Below are positions 33,314 through 42,379 of a stretch of DNA of 64,000 nucleotides, piece by piece (positions within the stretch are counted from its first letter, which is position 1; each line of letters opens with the position of its first letter). This DNA is from a virus, in IMG/VR virus record IMGVR_UViG_3300020473_000020, positions 1 through 64,000 of that record, one strand, 5' to 3'. A program made the position numbers and the translations under genes. The notes beneath the pieces were generated by a model that was given only the letters and a program-made list of their open reading frames with translations, was not told where the DNA came from and did not search any database.

Positions 33314-34267
33314 TTACCCCAACTCGGCGACAATAAGCTGGCCAAAGCGCTCTACCTTCGGGAACACGGCCTGTATCTCTTTCATGTAGCCATCAGTAGG
33401 GCGGTTTAGCTGATACTGGTCATCACCTGTAACCTTACCAACCGACGTTTTATCGCCCTCATGAACAGTGATGAACACCTTGCCGTCTTTGGCCAAGTTC
33501 TTCTTCGCATAGTCGAGCAGGTACTTACGGTTACCCAACTCCTTAATAACGTTCAGCACGTTGCTAATAGTGATTGTATTAACACGTTGCTGTGCAAGGC
33601 TCTGCCTTACTTTTTTATTGTGGTCGTCGCTGCGGTTGTATGGGTCTAAGATTAGGTTCGTTACACCGTGGTTCGACTTTAGTGCCTGTGTCAGTGTATC
33701 AAAGCGCCCGCCGCCTAAGTCTAGATTGCGCGTACCACGTTGCCAGCCGTACTTATTGGCCACAAGTGTGTAAACCTTTGGCGTATTCGCTGAGTTTATC
33801 GACGTGGCCGCTGACGTGTATTTCTGTGCCTCTTCCAACTCAGCTGCTTTTAGTTTCGAACGAAGGTCATTAATCGTTAGTTCGCGGAGTGAGCTGCGCG
33901 GCACTTTTAGAAGTCTTGCTAGCTTAGCAACAAGCTTATTGTACTCTGCAAGGTCTTGGGTTGCTGTCATCCCTCGGTCACCAAATCGGGCTTTCTGCTT
34001 GATGCTATCTACCTTTGCCGCAAGCTTTCGCTGCATGTCGATTTCGTCGGCGCTAAGGAACCCTTGATTGGCTCCCATCAATACAAAATGTGGATTTTTA
34101 TCTTGGAACTTTTCTATGCGGCGTTTTTCGATCTGTCTTAGTCGGTCTAGTATGCGCTCCATACGTTCAAGGTCGGCCTTACCAAGCTTACTTACATCAA
34201 TCTTACGTGAGAGTTCACATAGCGGTAGGTCTGCTGTACTTTCAAGCAGGTCTCGAATAATAGTCAT
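33314..34267 (-). CDS. SAM-dependent methyltransferase-like protein
   Basis: 317 aa. The C-terminal half has NLDLGGGRFDT (motif I), LILDPYNR (motif II) and ISNVLNVI (motif IV region), a class I methyltransferase layout. The N-terminal 160 residues are helical and charged. Target unknown; the family often sits in phage accessory regions. Confidence 0.72.
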   Translation of the reverse strand: MTIIRDLLESTADLPLCELSRKIDVSKLGKADLERMERILDRLRQIEKRRIEKFQDKNPHFVLMGANQGFLSADEIDMQRKLAAKVDSIKQKARFGDRGMTATQDLAEYNKLVAKLARLLKVPRSSLRELTINDLRSKLKAAELEEAQKYTSAATSINSANTPKVYTLVANKYGWQRGTRNLDLGGGRFDTLTQALKSNHGVTNLILDPYNRSDDHNKKVRQSLAQQRVNTITISNVLNVIKELGNRKYLLDYAKKNLAKDGKVFITVHEGDKTSVGKVTGDDQYQLNRPTDGYMKEIQAVFPKVERFGQLIVAELG

Positions 34268-34417
34268 ATCATGGTCTCAAAAAGTCTCGTTAGGTTACAA
34301 TTGTACAATGTTTCATTGGTGCGTTAAAAGTCACCGTGATATGATGCTTTTGTTGCGGCTAGTACCCGTAGCTTTAATAGACACATAGATATTTAGTTAG
34401 ATAGAAGGTAGTACCTT

Positions 34418-34744
34418 ATGAACCAAGTTAATTTCACATTGAAAACGCGCCGATCTTTACCTGATGGCGTCTCTGAACGAAAAGTCTACGCATGCCGTAG
34501 CTTCGAAATATCTCACGACCTTAACGATAACATTACGCTGGTGGCTCGTGGCCTGTCTGGTACTAATGAAAACGCCGTTATGCGTTTAAGAAGTCATGAC
34601 CACCCAAGTAAAGAAAACTACGAAGAGCTGATCCTTGAGAATATGGCGGGGAAGACCACTGAACGCTTCGTCGCATCACCTTCAATCGACGTAGACCTGC
34701 GTAACAGCCAGAAAGATGCAGACAGGTTACAGCTTAATAGCTAG
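34418..34744 (+). CDS. Hypothetical protein
   Basis: 108 aa, not recognised. Predicted beta then alpha. A TTGCGG...TAATAG promoter-like pair precedes it at about 34353-34380. Confidence 0.6.
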   Translation: MNQVNFTLKTRRSLPDGVSERKVYACRSFEISHDLNDNITLVARGLSGTNENAVMRLRSHDHPSKENYEELILENMAGKTTERFVASPSIDVDLRNSQKDADRLQLNS

Positions 34745-34751
34745 GCTTGAG

Positions 34752-34776
34752 AAAAGGCGTCTTCTGACGCCTTTTT
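34752..34776. terminator. Bidirectional terminator
   Basis: AAAAGGCGTC-ttct-GACGCCTTTTT between convergent genes. Confidence 0.85.
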
Positions 34777-34777
34777 A

Positions 34778-35215
34778 TTAGACTTCAATGTCTCGAACTT
34801 CCATAATTTTTGCGGGGTATATGAAGTGCTCAACCTCCCAAACAAGGTAGTCAGCAAACGACGGTTTAGGTGCTAAGAAATAACTAATCGTTTCTTGCAG
34901 GTCGCTTTGCCATCTTAGCAATTCTTTTTCTTTGCCAAATAGCCTGCCTTCGACTTGCTTCTCTGCTAAAATGCGTGCGATGCGGTTCGGTGCATGAATG
35001 AAGTATTTACTCTTGAAGCACGTGTCACTAAAGTAACGCAGGTCATGTCGGTCTCTTACCTGTTTTAACAGGGGCACTATGACCGCGTAGTAATAGTTCG
35101 CGTAGTGCTCAGACGGATCCCAATCATTCTTAATTCTTCCTTGGTACAACAACTCGAAGTCGAGCACGTTGCCCGACATGAACTTAACTATTGTTGGATT
35201 CACTCGGGTTGTCAT
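34778..35215 (-). CDS. Hypothetical protein
   Basis: 145 aa from ATG 35215, overlapping the stop of the GNAT gene (ATGA). Rich in Tyr/Phe. Not recognised. Confidence 0.6.
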   Translation of the reverse strand: MTTRVNPTIVKFMSGNVLDFELLYQGRIKNDWDPSEHYANYYYAVIVPLLKQVRDRHDLRYFSDTCFKSKYFIHAPNRIARILAEKQVEGRLFGKEKELLRWQSDLQETISYFLAPKPSFADYLVWEVEHFIYPAKIMEVRDIEV

Positions 35216-35514
35216 AATAGCTTCACCTCGCACTCGTAGTATTCGTCGATAGTCTCACCGACTATATTAAAGCCTTTGCCAGCCCAAAACTTCTTACCAA
35301 CCTTGTTAAACTTAAACACCTCTAGCACAACTAATGGTATCTGCTGCTCTTTGACAATACCTAGAAACTGCTCATATAGCCTCGTACCTACACCTTTCCT
35401 GCGATGACTTGAATTAACAATCAGGTTTTGTACGCGCGCAACGTTGCATTGTTTATCATAGTAACCCCTTAGATAGCTACCGTTCTCCCTCAGCACAATT
35501 TCATGTCGTTTCAT
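35212..35514 (-). CDS. GNAT-family acetyltransferase
   Basis: 100 aa, short for the family. NLIVNSSHRRKGVGTRLYEQ contains the acetyl-CoA loop RRxGxG, and FWAGKGFN matches the later (Y/F)..GF segment. Substrate unknown. Confidence 0.8.
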   Translation of the reverse strand: MKRHEIVLRENGSYLRGYYDKQCNVARVQNLIVNSSHRRKGVGTRLYEQFLGIVKEQQIPLVVLEVFKFNKVGKKFWAGKGFNIVGETIDEYYECEVKLL

Positions 35515-35900
35515 AGATTACGGCCTCTTACGCTGGCAGTGCGTAAGTACATTCTAAATGGGTCGGTCTTTACTTTCCGCGTTCTTATATTCTTTGATTT
35601 CTCATGTGCTTCGGCCAGCACAGCTTCGATGTCGGGTGTCTTGCTCACAAAGTGTTGAGCAATCGTTTTACGCCGTACTAGTGTATTCGAATGATGTTTT
35701 GCGAGGTCAGTTCCGTAGCGCGCCTTGGCTGCGACACTTTGCTCGTATAGAGTTCGAAGTTCATCGGTTACTACGTTGTTACCTTCTTGAAGAGTGAGAA
35801 GCATACGCGTACAGCGCGTGATCTTGGCTATTTGATTTTTATTAAAACCAAACGTGGCCTTTATGTGGTATATGGCACGTCGTGCACTTATTTCTGACAT
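35511..35900 (-). CDS. Hypothetical basic protein
   Basis: 129 aa, basic. NKNQIAKITRCTRMLLTLQE could form a helix-turn-helix. Stop overlaps the GNAT start. Confidence 0.58.
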   Translation of the reverse strand: MSEISARRAIYHIKATFGFNKNQIAKITRCTRMLLTLQEGNNVVTDELRTLYEQSVAAKARYGTDLAKHHSNTLVRRKTIAQHFVSKTPDIEAVLAEAHEKSKNIRTRKVKTDPFRMYLRTASVRGRNL

Positions 35901-35961
35901 GGTTGTTCACTTTATCTTAGTATCAATTGTGCGAGCCAGTATACCCGCTTAGTTTGCAGTG

Positions 35962-36414
35962 CTACAAGGCGTGACGGCCTTCCGCCATAGCAGTCCTAAA
36001 CTGCTTTTTAAGCCAAAGTGTAAAGGCCGTATCATCACCCCGACGATTGTACGTAGCATTAAGAAAGCTGCGCATCGCCTTTGGGTCGATTGGTGCATTA
36101 AACTGCTCGACTAGGTCAGCTCCTTCTAACTCGTCGCTTTTTACGACTTCAATAGTTAGGGTCATCCCAACGGCGCTAAAGCACCAGCGTACTATGTTCG
36201 GGATTGATTTGAACCAGTTTTGCTGTAGGTTACATTCGTACTGACCACTGTACTTTAGGCAGCTATATATCTTAGGTATAGCGGGTCGATAAGTCCCAAA
36301 CAGATCGAGTAAGTCCTCAGTAACCTCGTATGAGGGCATGGCCTCCTGTCGCGTAATCTTAACTTTCACGTATTCGTCAGCCCATATACCGTAGGGTTGT
36401 TTAAGAGCCAGCAT
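35962..36414 (-). CDS. Hypothetical protein
   Basis: 150 aa, not recognised. Overlaps the upstream membrane-protein gene by 14 nt. Confidence 0.6.
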   Translation of the reverse strand: MLALKQPYGIWADEYVKVKITRQEAMPSYEVTEDLLDLFGTYRPAIPKIYSCLKYSGQYECNLQQNWFKSIPNIVRWCFSAVGMTLTIEVVKSDELEGADLVEQFNAPIDPKAMRSFLNATYNRRGDDTAFTLWLKKQFRTAMAEGRHAL

Positions 36415-36655
36415 TGATTCGCGCCTTCTGGTCGTGAGCAGCCTTTATAAGCTTTAGAACTGGGTAACCTGCTACAACGAACAGAATGAAGCCAAGAAGT
36501 AAGGTTACGGTGTACCATGGGTTATTGTTTTGGTACCACTGCAAGACGGCCACAGTCCCCAAGCTCATAAAACCTATAATGCCTAGCGGGAACACTAGTA
36601 GGAATATGTTTTCTGGGTTATCGCGCCAGTTAAAAAGCTTTCTTATCAGACTCAT
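36401..36655 (-). CDS. Small membrane protein
   Basis: 84 aa from ATG 36655, with two hydrophobic segments (about 18-36 and 45-68). Read from the promoter at 36758-36786. Confidence 0.62.
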   Translation of the reverse strand: MSLIRKLFNWRDNPENIFLLVFPLGIIGFMSLGTVAVLQWYQNNNPWYTVTLLLGFILFVVAGYPVLKLIKAAHDQKARINAGS

Positions 36656-36757
36656 GTTATCGACCACCCATAGTTAAAAGTTGCCCAATCGAGTAGGTTG
36701 CATCTAGTATCATTGAAATTACCTTGTATAGGTTATCAGTGTCTCGTTACATACCAG

Positions 36758-36786
36758 ATTGTACAAGCTACACAGCTGCGCCGCAA
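36758..36786 (-). promoter_or_regulatory. Promoter with TTGTACAA over the -10
   Basis: Minus strand TTGCGG (36781-36786), 17 bp beginning CGCAG, TACAAT (36758-36763), then a GAGACACTGATA leader. TTGTACAA (36759-36766) overlaps the -10. Confidence 0.8.
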
Positions 36787-36806
36787 CGGTTTACGTAAAA
36801 TAGTTC

Positions 36807-36844
36807 TTGCATTGTAATGACAGTCCCTCTAACATGTTGTACAA
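36807..36844 (+). promoter_or_regulatory. Divergent plus-strand promoter with TTGTACAA at the start site
   Basis: TTGCAT (36807-36812), 17 bp, TAACAT (36830-36835), then TTGTACAA (36837-36844). Confidence 0.75.
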
Positions 36845-36872
36845 CGTTTTGACCGATAGACATGGAATAACT

Positions 36873-37160
36873 ATGACCCCAAAGACTTTTTTGGCGTTAA
36901 AGAATAACCCAAAGGTTGATGACCTTAGCTATGAACCTGATAACAGCTCGAAAGAGATTAACCCTGAGACAGGGCACGAGTTCGAAGTAGGATCAATTTA
37001 CTGGGTGTATCTAGCTACGGGCTGGTACCACGATGACGAAGGCAAGCACCTTGTCACAGGTTCAAACTTAGCTGATATTCATGAACAAATGCGTGAGATC
37101 CAGCCTTGTGAGTGTGACCAGTGCCTTAGTCAAAAAGAGCAAAATAAAGACACCCCATGA
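36873..37160 (+). CDS. Hypothetical protein
   Basis: 95 aa from ATG 36873, with GGA upstream. An upstream in-frame start lies within the -35 and is rejected. C-terminal CECDQC is a possible metal site. Confidence 0.6.
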   Translation: MTPKTFLALKNNPKVDDLSYEPDNSSKEINPETGHEFEVGSIYWVYLATGWYHDDEGKHLVTGSNLADIHEQMREIQPCECDQCLSQKEQNKDTP

Positions 37161-37200
37161 GGGGCGTGAATCTAACCGATAAGAGAGCGTTGTACTACTG

Positions 37201-37593
37201 ATGTCAAAGAAAGACCACCGTAAGCTGGCCGAGCTATATGAGGCCATCCCTGAATTTAATTGCAAAGAGGGTTGTAACGATTGCTGCGGCTGTGTGCCCG
37301 TCACTAATGTGGAAGCTGAGAACGCTGGTATCAGTGCTGGCTTGACGGCAACTAAACTAGGTACCATGGATTGCGTGCACTCGACGCCGAATGGTTGCGC
37401 TATTTATGATGACCGACCATTTATGTGCCGATTATTCGGTACGACTGAAAAAATGAAATGCCCACACGGTTGTAAGCCTGACAAGATGCTGAATGATAAG
37501 CGGGCAGCGAAGCTAACCGAGCGTTACCAAAGCTTAAAGATACCCGCCATTGACGTCAGTGGCGCAATAACTTCATTAGCCAAACAGGCATAA
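37201..37593 (+). CDS. YkgJ-family CxxCxxCC protein (paralogue 2)
   Basis: 130 aa. CKEGCNDCCGCVPVTNVEAE (about 21-40), then GCAIYDDRPFMCRLFG and CPHGC match PF03692. Predicted metal or Fe-S binding. Shorter than the paralogue at 11715-12344; low identity outside the motif. Confidence 0.82.
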   Translation: MSKKDHRKLAELYEAIPEFNCKEGCNDCCGCVPVTNVEAENAGISAGLTATKLGTMDCVHSTPNGCAIYDDRPFMCRLFGTTEKMKCPHGCKPDKMLNDKRAAKLTERYQSLKIPAIDVSGAITSLAKQA

Positions 37594-37595
37594 CG

Positions 37596-37620
37596 AAAAG
37601 GGAGCGCTAGGCTCCCTTTC
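37596..37620. terminator. Bidirectional terminator
   Basis: AAAAGGGAGCgctagGCTCCCTTTC between convergent genes. Confidence 0.8.
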
Positions 37621-37923
37621 TTAATCTACAGCACTACAGGCCGATATAATTATCTCGGCTTTTTCGTCACCGAAGCGAAAACGTATGGTTTCTATTGCTT
37701 CGCGCCAGCGTGACTGGCCATCACCTTTAATTTGATGCTTCCAAGGCTCCCAGTCTTCAACACCTGCTTGTACCTTCTGCTTAGCACCGTGCTCTGACAG
37801 GCCGTAGCCAGTGGCTAGCGCTTCGGCCTCAAATTCAGATAGGTCTGTATAGCGAAAGTCGTCAATTTCTTCATCAAACAGTGCAAGTTTTCCGTTTGGT
37901 TGTTTTACGTAGCGCCAAGGCAT
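37621..37923 (-). CDS. Hypothetical protein
   Basis: 100 aa, acidic, not recognised. 10 nt downstream of the next gene. Confidence 0.6.
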   Translation of the reverse strand: MPWRYVKQPNGKLALFDEEIDDFRYTDLSEFEAEALATGYGLSEHGAKQKVQAGVEDWEPWKHQIKGDGQSRWREAIETIRFRFGDEKAEIIISACSAVD

Positions 37924-37933
37924 AATACTGCTC

Positions 37934-38563
37934 CTAATTCTTACCGATTGTTCTGTATTTACTCTGCCAAAAGCACACGAGAGTGCCGCTGATACCTTTT
38001 ACGTAGCTAACGTCGTAGTCTTGGCCAAACGTGTCTGAGAAGTCCTCAGAGTGCCCTGTAGCATAGTAACCAGCCTGACGTTCCCATTGACCAGTATCAA
38101 CCTCTAAGAATGAGAGTGATGCGACTCTGAGCACGTTTTTATTTTCGCGGTTCACGACATGGATCTCAACACGTACGTTTTCAGCGCCGCGCTCTTCGAC
38201 GTGCTTATCGACTAACGTTTTTAAGAAGTCGATGTGTAACTGGCTCTTACGATAGTCGCCACAACGGCCGCACCACGCATTTTCCATATCACCAAGGCTA
38301 TAACTCTTTATGAGACATTTAGGGCAGGCCGTGTGTCTAGGTTCTTGTGCCATAGAAGGGTTCTCATCTTTCTTTAGTTGAAACTTAACAAGATTATTAA
38401 GCTCAGGGTTAGTTAATCCTGTCGCACTATGGATAAGCTCGCCTATGTGCTCTGGGTCTAATTTATAGCCCATTGTAAGGGTGCCAATGCACATGTTTGA
38501 AATATCGGTTAAGGCGGCTAACAATTCGGTTTGGCAGAATTGTCCGTTTACGTGGTCGGTCAT
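37934..38563 (-). CDS. Hypothetical protein with zinc ribbon
   Basis: 209 aa. CPKC...WCGRCGDY (about 80-105) forms a two-pair zinc ribbon. The flanking regions are not recognised. Confidence 0.62.
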   Translation of the reverse strand: MTDHVNGQFCQTELLAALTDISNMCIGTLTMGYKLDPEHIGELIHSATGLTNPELNNLVKFQLKKDENPSMAQEPRHTACPKCLIKSYSLGDMENAWCGRCGDYRKSQLHIDFLKTLVDKHVEERGAENVRVEIHVVNRENKNVLRVASLSFLEVDTGQWERQAGYYATGHSEDFSDTFGQDYDVSYVKGISGTLVCFWQSKYRTIGKN

Positions 38564-38619
38564 CTTTAGTCTCTATTAATTTATACAATTCAGTAGCTAG
38601 CTTTAGTCTAACTCACAAT

Positions 38620-38645
38620 AAAAAAGCCTGCAATGCAGACTTTTA
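38620..38645 (-). terminator. Intrinsic terminator
   Basis: Minus strand AAGTCTGCATTGCAGGCTTTTTT just after the gene ending at 38649. Confidence 0.8.
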
Positions 38646-38648
38646 TGA

Positions 38649-38951
38649 CTAGACGATACTGTCTTCCAAGGGCAGCACATCAATGAGGTGTACCTCTCGT
38701 ACTGGGCTGTTCCAAAACCCAAGGCTACAGTCCGCCGTCAGGTGCGGTATGCCATTGTTCTCATAGACGTAGATATAACCATCTTGGTTGCGTGAGATTT
38801 GATGCTCTTCACCCCACGGGTAGTGACCTACGCGGCCAGCCCACGTACCGCCCAGCTCGCCAAAGACAAAGTCATAGAACTGGTCAAGCTCCTTCGATTC
38901 TTTCTCAGGCAACTTGATCTTAAAGGGCAACGTTAAGTCGATACTAGACAT
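38649..38951 (-). CDS. Hypothetical protein
   Basis: 100 aa, acidic, aromatic-rich; not recognised. Overlaps the upstream gene by 8 nt. Confidence 0.6.
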   Translation of the reverse strand: MSSIDLTLPFKIKLPEKESKELDQFYDFVFGELGGTWAGRVGHYPWGEEHQISRNQDGYIYVYENNGIPHLTADCSLGFWNSPVREVHLIDVLPLEDSIV

Positions 38952-39165
38952 ACATATCCTTAAATTGGCTGATTGTCATTACACAGCCCGAGCCAACGTC
39001 ATTAGTAAATGAGACGGCACCTGCCTTAATCTCGTTCCCCTCGTCGTCTAAGACGGGCGGTGTTACCGCAGTGACTTTGGCGGTCGGTGTCTTCTTACGC
39101 GTGAAGTCTGTCTTACCCAGAAGCTCTATAAGCTGGTCTTCTTGTTGAATTGGTTCGTTACTCAT
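38944..39165 (-). CDS. Hypothetical protein
   Basis: 73 aa, not recognised. Confidence 0.57.
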   Translation of the reverse strand: MSNEPIQQEDQLIELLGKTDFTRKKTPTAKVTAVTPPVLDDEGNEIKAGAVSFTNDVGSGCVMTISQFKDMYV

Positions 39166-39184
39166 CGTTACTACCTATTTAGCT

Positions 39185-39439
39185 TTAATCGTTGTACATG
39201 ATGTACTCGCCTACACGGCAAGAAACTGGTTTACCATCTTCTGTCAGGGCATTTACGGCCATACCTTTGCGTGAGTAATTAGCGCGGTACACTAGCTGAT
39301 CATGAACGCAGACGGGCTTCCAATCTTCGCTACTTGAACCCAGCTCTGAAAGCTCTTTCTCATAATGTAATCCATAGGCACACGCTGCAACACCTACGGC
39401 AATAAACAACAGCACTCGTCCGCTCATATAAATACTCAT
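39185..39439 (-). CDS. Membrane-anchored small protein
   Basis: 84 aa from ATG 39439 (a GTG at 39460 is also in frame). One N-terminal hydrophobic segment (VLLFIAVGVAACAYGL) then a soluble part with two Cys that could pair in the periplasm. Confidence 0.6.
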   Translation of the reverse strand: MSIYMSGRVLLFIAVGVAACAYGLHYEKELSELGSSSEDWKPVCVHDQLVYRANYSRKGMAVNALTEDGKPVSCRVGEYIMYND

Positions 39440-39543
39440 CTTAGTTCGATTAGAAGCCACACTTTACCTGATGAGGTTTGCAGCCACAATGCTTAGGTCG
39501 TTGTACAAAGAACTTATCTAACGTCTTTGTATCGAAAAAGGGG

Positions 39544-39634
39544 TGGGCACATGCTGGATTTGAACCAGCGACCTCCTACCGTAGTAGACGCTCCTTCCAC
39601 ATGGTTGATCAAGCCAATCTGAGCTAATGCACCC
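39544..39634 (-). tRNA. tRNA-like gene with irregular arms
   Basis: 91 nt. Acceptor GGGTGCA/TGTGCCC and a perfect T-arm GCTGGTTCAAATCCAGC are clear, but no normal anticodon arm forms. Either the D-loop carries about 17 extra bases around TTGATCAA, or it is a type II tRNA with variable arm CTAC-TACG-GTAG. No CCA is encoded. Isotype not assigned. A strong promoter lies 14 bp upstream. Confidence 0.55.
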
Positions 39635-39647
39635 TTTGTTTCGTTGT

Positions 39648-39676
39648 ACAATACTTTATAAGTTGCTGCGGTGCAA
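39648..39676 (-). promoter_or_regulatory. Promoter of the tRNA-like gene
   Basis: Minus strand TTGCAC (39671-39676), 17 bp beginning CGCAG, TATTGT (39648-39653), with TTGTACAA overlapping the -10. Confidence 0.8.
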
Positions 39677-39756
39677 CTACTTTAGTAAATTTTTTTACGT
39701 AGTTTGTATATGAGCGCTTTATGACTGTTTTATCCATCGCTCATAATCGGTAATCA

Positions 39757-40200
39757 TTAATCTTTTACTGATTTAACTCGGGGCACAAAGCGTTCAGAGT
39801 CATCCTCTAAGCCATCATAATCAACCCAGTCAATAAGCAGCTGCTCGTTACGATCAATAAACAGTCGGGCAGCCTTTAGGTATTTCGCAGGCACATCAGA
39901 CTCGGCCTTGTAAAAGCTACCCTTAACACGGAACCACTTACCCTTCGTTGAGCCTTTTATACCCATTGAGAAAGCTTTATCACTGGCACCCCAAGCTTTG
40001 CCTACTGAGACCTTTATGCGATAGGGGCTGTGCTTGCCACGGTCGTCGGCTCTACCTGCATAAATAACAACGCCGTCTATACCAGTACGCTTTGGCGACA
40101 AATTTGCCATTTCTGACATGTCGTAGACTTCAATTGAATCTAGGCAAACTGGCTCGTCTACATTGGCCAACAATTTACCTGCTCTTGATTCCGTACTCAT
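39757..40200 (-). CDS. Hypothetical protein
   Basis: 147 aa, mixed alpha/beta, not recognised. Read from the promoter at 40235-40263. Confidence 0.6.
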   Translation of the reverse strand: MSTESRAGKLLANVDEPVCLDSIEVYDMSEMANLSPKRTGIDGVVIYAGRADDRGKHSPYRIKVSVGKAWGASDKAFSMGIKGSTKGKWFRVKGSFYKAESDVPAKYLKAARLFIDRNEQLLIDWVDYDGLEDDSERFVPRVKSVKD

Positions 40201-40234
40201 AACAAAACCATCCTATATCTCTGTACTTCGTTGT

Positions 40235-40263
40235 ACAATACTTTGTAATCGGCTGCAATGCAA
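40235..40263 (-). promoter_or_regulatory. Promoter with TTGTACAA over the -10
   Basis: Minus strand TTGCAT (40258-40263), 17 bp beginning TGCAG, TATTGT (40235-40240), nearly identical to the tRNA-like promoter at 39648-39676. Confidence 0.8.
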
Positions 40264-40273
40264 CCGATTTTGA

Positions 40274-42160
40274 TTATTTCTTAACTTCTAGCTGCCACAC
40301 TTGGCGTTTAACGCCCCATACTCGGTCGGCACCCACTTCTTTAAGGCGTGAATCGTGTAGCGTTGTATTCGCATTGAATGCTGGATCTATTAATGAAGCT
40401 CGCGCTACGAGTTCTTTACGTGGTAGACGGTTGCCATACTTACATGGTTTCATTAGAAACCACCCCTGACAGTCAATTTCTTTTTGATACTCAAACCCAG
40501 CCTCACCGTATGGAGTAGGATCATCGAAGGATGGATCTATCTCAACCGTGAACAATTTAGTGCCCCTTACGCGTGCGGCTGCTTCGGAGAGTAGACGCTT
40601 AAACCCTTTGGGAACTTGGTACCCGTTAATTACAGAGTACCTAAGTGCAGCCTTACCTACGGCGTCACCCCGTCTACGAGGGCGTTGCGCAACTTGAAGA
40701 ACGGCAGCTGCTTGGCCTTGGTATTTAAGGACGTAGCTAGTAACTACACCAGTCAGAGTGCCGTCGCGGTGATATAGCTCTAAGTCGTCACCGAACTCAG
40801 CTCCCGTCACAATCTCGCATTCATCAGCATCAATGACAGTGCCATGACCACAAGCTTCCATTATTGCCTGTTTAATGGCTGTAGGGCGGTTATAAAGCTC
40901 GTCTTCCCACACATAAATAAGTCGATAGCCTTGCTGGTTGGTAGCTTCTAACTTTGACTGATGGTAGTCTTTATCTTTCCCGCCTGCGTAGGCACTGTGC
41001 CAATAAATGCCGTTGTACTCAATTGCTAGCTTTAAGCTAGGGATCACGATGTCAAGCTCTCGGCCGCTAAGTAGCTCCCGATCCCCATGCTCGATATGTG
41101 TCCCGTCTGGGCAGGCCATCTTGACTACATCTAATATCTCACGCTCGCCTTGGCTAACTTCTTTAGGGAAGCAGCTAGGGCATCGTGGTTTACTCCCACT
41201 GATAGACCCATCATTCTCTAACCCACCCATAAATTCAGTACCACAGGCAAGACATTCCCAAGGGTAGCGGTGTGGCATTCCAGATTCGCGGTCAGCCATC
41301 ACACCGAAGTACTCGTCTTCTGCAAAAAGTGGTTTTATATCACCTACACGGTCAGTTTTATGAAGTTGTGCGTAGGCATGTTTACGCTTACCATTGCCTG
41401 CCTTATGCGCAAATTCTTGCACGCCCATAGGATTCTCACAGCCATACTTTCTAAGGTTTGTTACCTTAACCTTTTCTAAGGTCTGTTTGCTCGCGAAGGC
41501 ACTTGTTGATGCTGTCCCATACTTTGCTTTATTTGTGGCACGATGTTTAGTCCGAATAGCTTCCGAGTGGATTGGCGAAGTGACCCCATGGTTTTTTTGA
41601 AGCGTAGCTTGCATCTTATCACGAACCTCCTTTGACTTGGCTGGTACGTCGACACCGCGTCGCTCAATATTTGTATCTCGGCGCTGCTGTATAACTTCTG
41701 GGTCAGAAGACCCACACTTGATGTCGCAGTATGTTCCGTAGCCTGCCTTAGTCGCTTTAGAGTCCGTCATGCGGAAGCGCTTCTTAGGCTTGAGCTGCTT
41801 ACCGCAGGTCTTGCAGTTCGGTATTGCGGACAGATCATTGTAAAAAAGGTAATAGCGTTCTACCAGCTGAGCATCATCGGGTAGGAATGACGTTGCGGCT
41901 ACTAAGTCGTCCTCGACACTGGGTTTAAAAGCAATCAACGAGTTCATGCGTGATGAAAAGTCGGCTACAGGTATGTCAGTGATATGTGACAAGCCCGCGT
42001 TGATTAGCTCTGTCCACGGAGCCTTTGCGCGCTGGCTAGGTCGCTGGTTACGGTAGGCTGGTATAAGTTTTACAATCTGTTCTGAAAGCTGTAGGTACTT
42101 CTGCTTTATGTCACACATATCATTCGTCTCTGGCATTTGATGGAGCCAGTCTATGTGCAC
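40274..42160 (-). CDS. Vsr-fold homing endonuclease (I-Bth0305I-like)
   Basis: Up to 628 aa. It has an N-terminal helical region, CKTCG zinc residues, four spaced motifs of the type TN..KYG..(N)P (about 150-255, DNA-binding modules), a zinc ribbon CLACG...CPSC, and a Vsr/EDxHD-type nuclease core with ELDIVIPSLKLAIEYNGIYW, YHQSKLEATNQQGYRLI and YVWEDE. Free-standing homing endonucleases of this type cut conserved phage genes. It lies directly downstream of the capsid gene, whose 3' region has partial copies in the gap. Start unclear: GTG 42160, ATG 42136 or ATG 42118. Confidence 0.85.
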   Translation of the reverse strand: MHIDWLHQMPETNDMCDIKQKYLQLSEQIVKLIPAYRNQRPSQRAKAPWTELINAGLSHITDIPVADFSSRMNSLIAFKPSVEDDLVAATSFLPDDAQLVERYYLFYNDLSAIPNCKTCGKQLKPKKRFRMTDSKATKAGYGTYCDIKCGSSDPEVIQQRRDTNIERRGVDVPAKSKEVRDKMQATLQKNHGVTSPIHSEAIRTKHRATNKAKYGTASTSAFASKQTLEKVKVTNLRKYGCENPMGVQEFAHKAGNGKRKHAYAQLHKTDRVGDIKPLFAEDEYFGVMADRESGMPHRYPWECLACGTEFMGGLENDGSISGSKPRCPSCFPKEVSQGEREILDVVKMACPDGTHIEHGDRELLSGRELDIVIPSLKLAIEYNGIYWHSAYAGGKDKDYHQSKLEATNQQGYRLIYVWEDELYNRPTAIKQAIMEACGHGTVIDADECEIVTGAEFGDDLELYHRDGTLTGVVTSYVLKYQGQAAAVLQVAQRPRRRGDAVGKAALRYSVINGYQVPKGFKRLLSEAAARVRGTKLFTVEIDPSFDDPTPYGEAGFEYQKEIDCQGWFLMKPCKYGNRLPRKELVARASLIDPAFNANTTLHDSRLKEVGADRVWGVKRQVWQLEVKK

Positions 42161-42200
42161 ATTTTAGTGATGTCAACTAAATGTATATAAAAATATGATA

Positions 42201-42240
42201 CCGTGCGGTAGTGCTTTTGTTACGACTAAAGGCATGTATG
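42201..42240 (-). repeat. Diverged copy of a capsid-gene segment
   Basis: 40 bp matching 42521-42560 inside the capsid gene at 34 of 40 positions. In frame it reads YMPLVVTKALPHG against YMPLVVTSALPHG in the capsid protein. Flanks are unrelated. A weaker second copy (GGCATGTATGG, encoding PYMPLV) lies at about 42326-42336. Confidence 0.75.
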
Positions 42241-42379
42241 ATGGTAGATTTTTAGCGTGTAGGCCACCATACTCAAGGGCTTAATGGGGGTCTTAGCGAC
42301 GAGTGGTGTACAGAATGCCACCAACGGCATGTATGGCAAATAAGCTACGAGTAGCATATAAATAAAATTTTAGGCAACA

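Noticed and set aside
40274-42160. Transposase or IS element
   Set aside because: No terminal inverted repeats; nuclease motifs are those of a Vsr-fold homing endonuclease.
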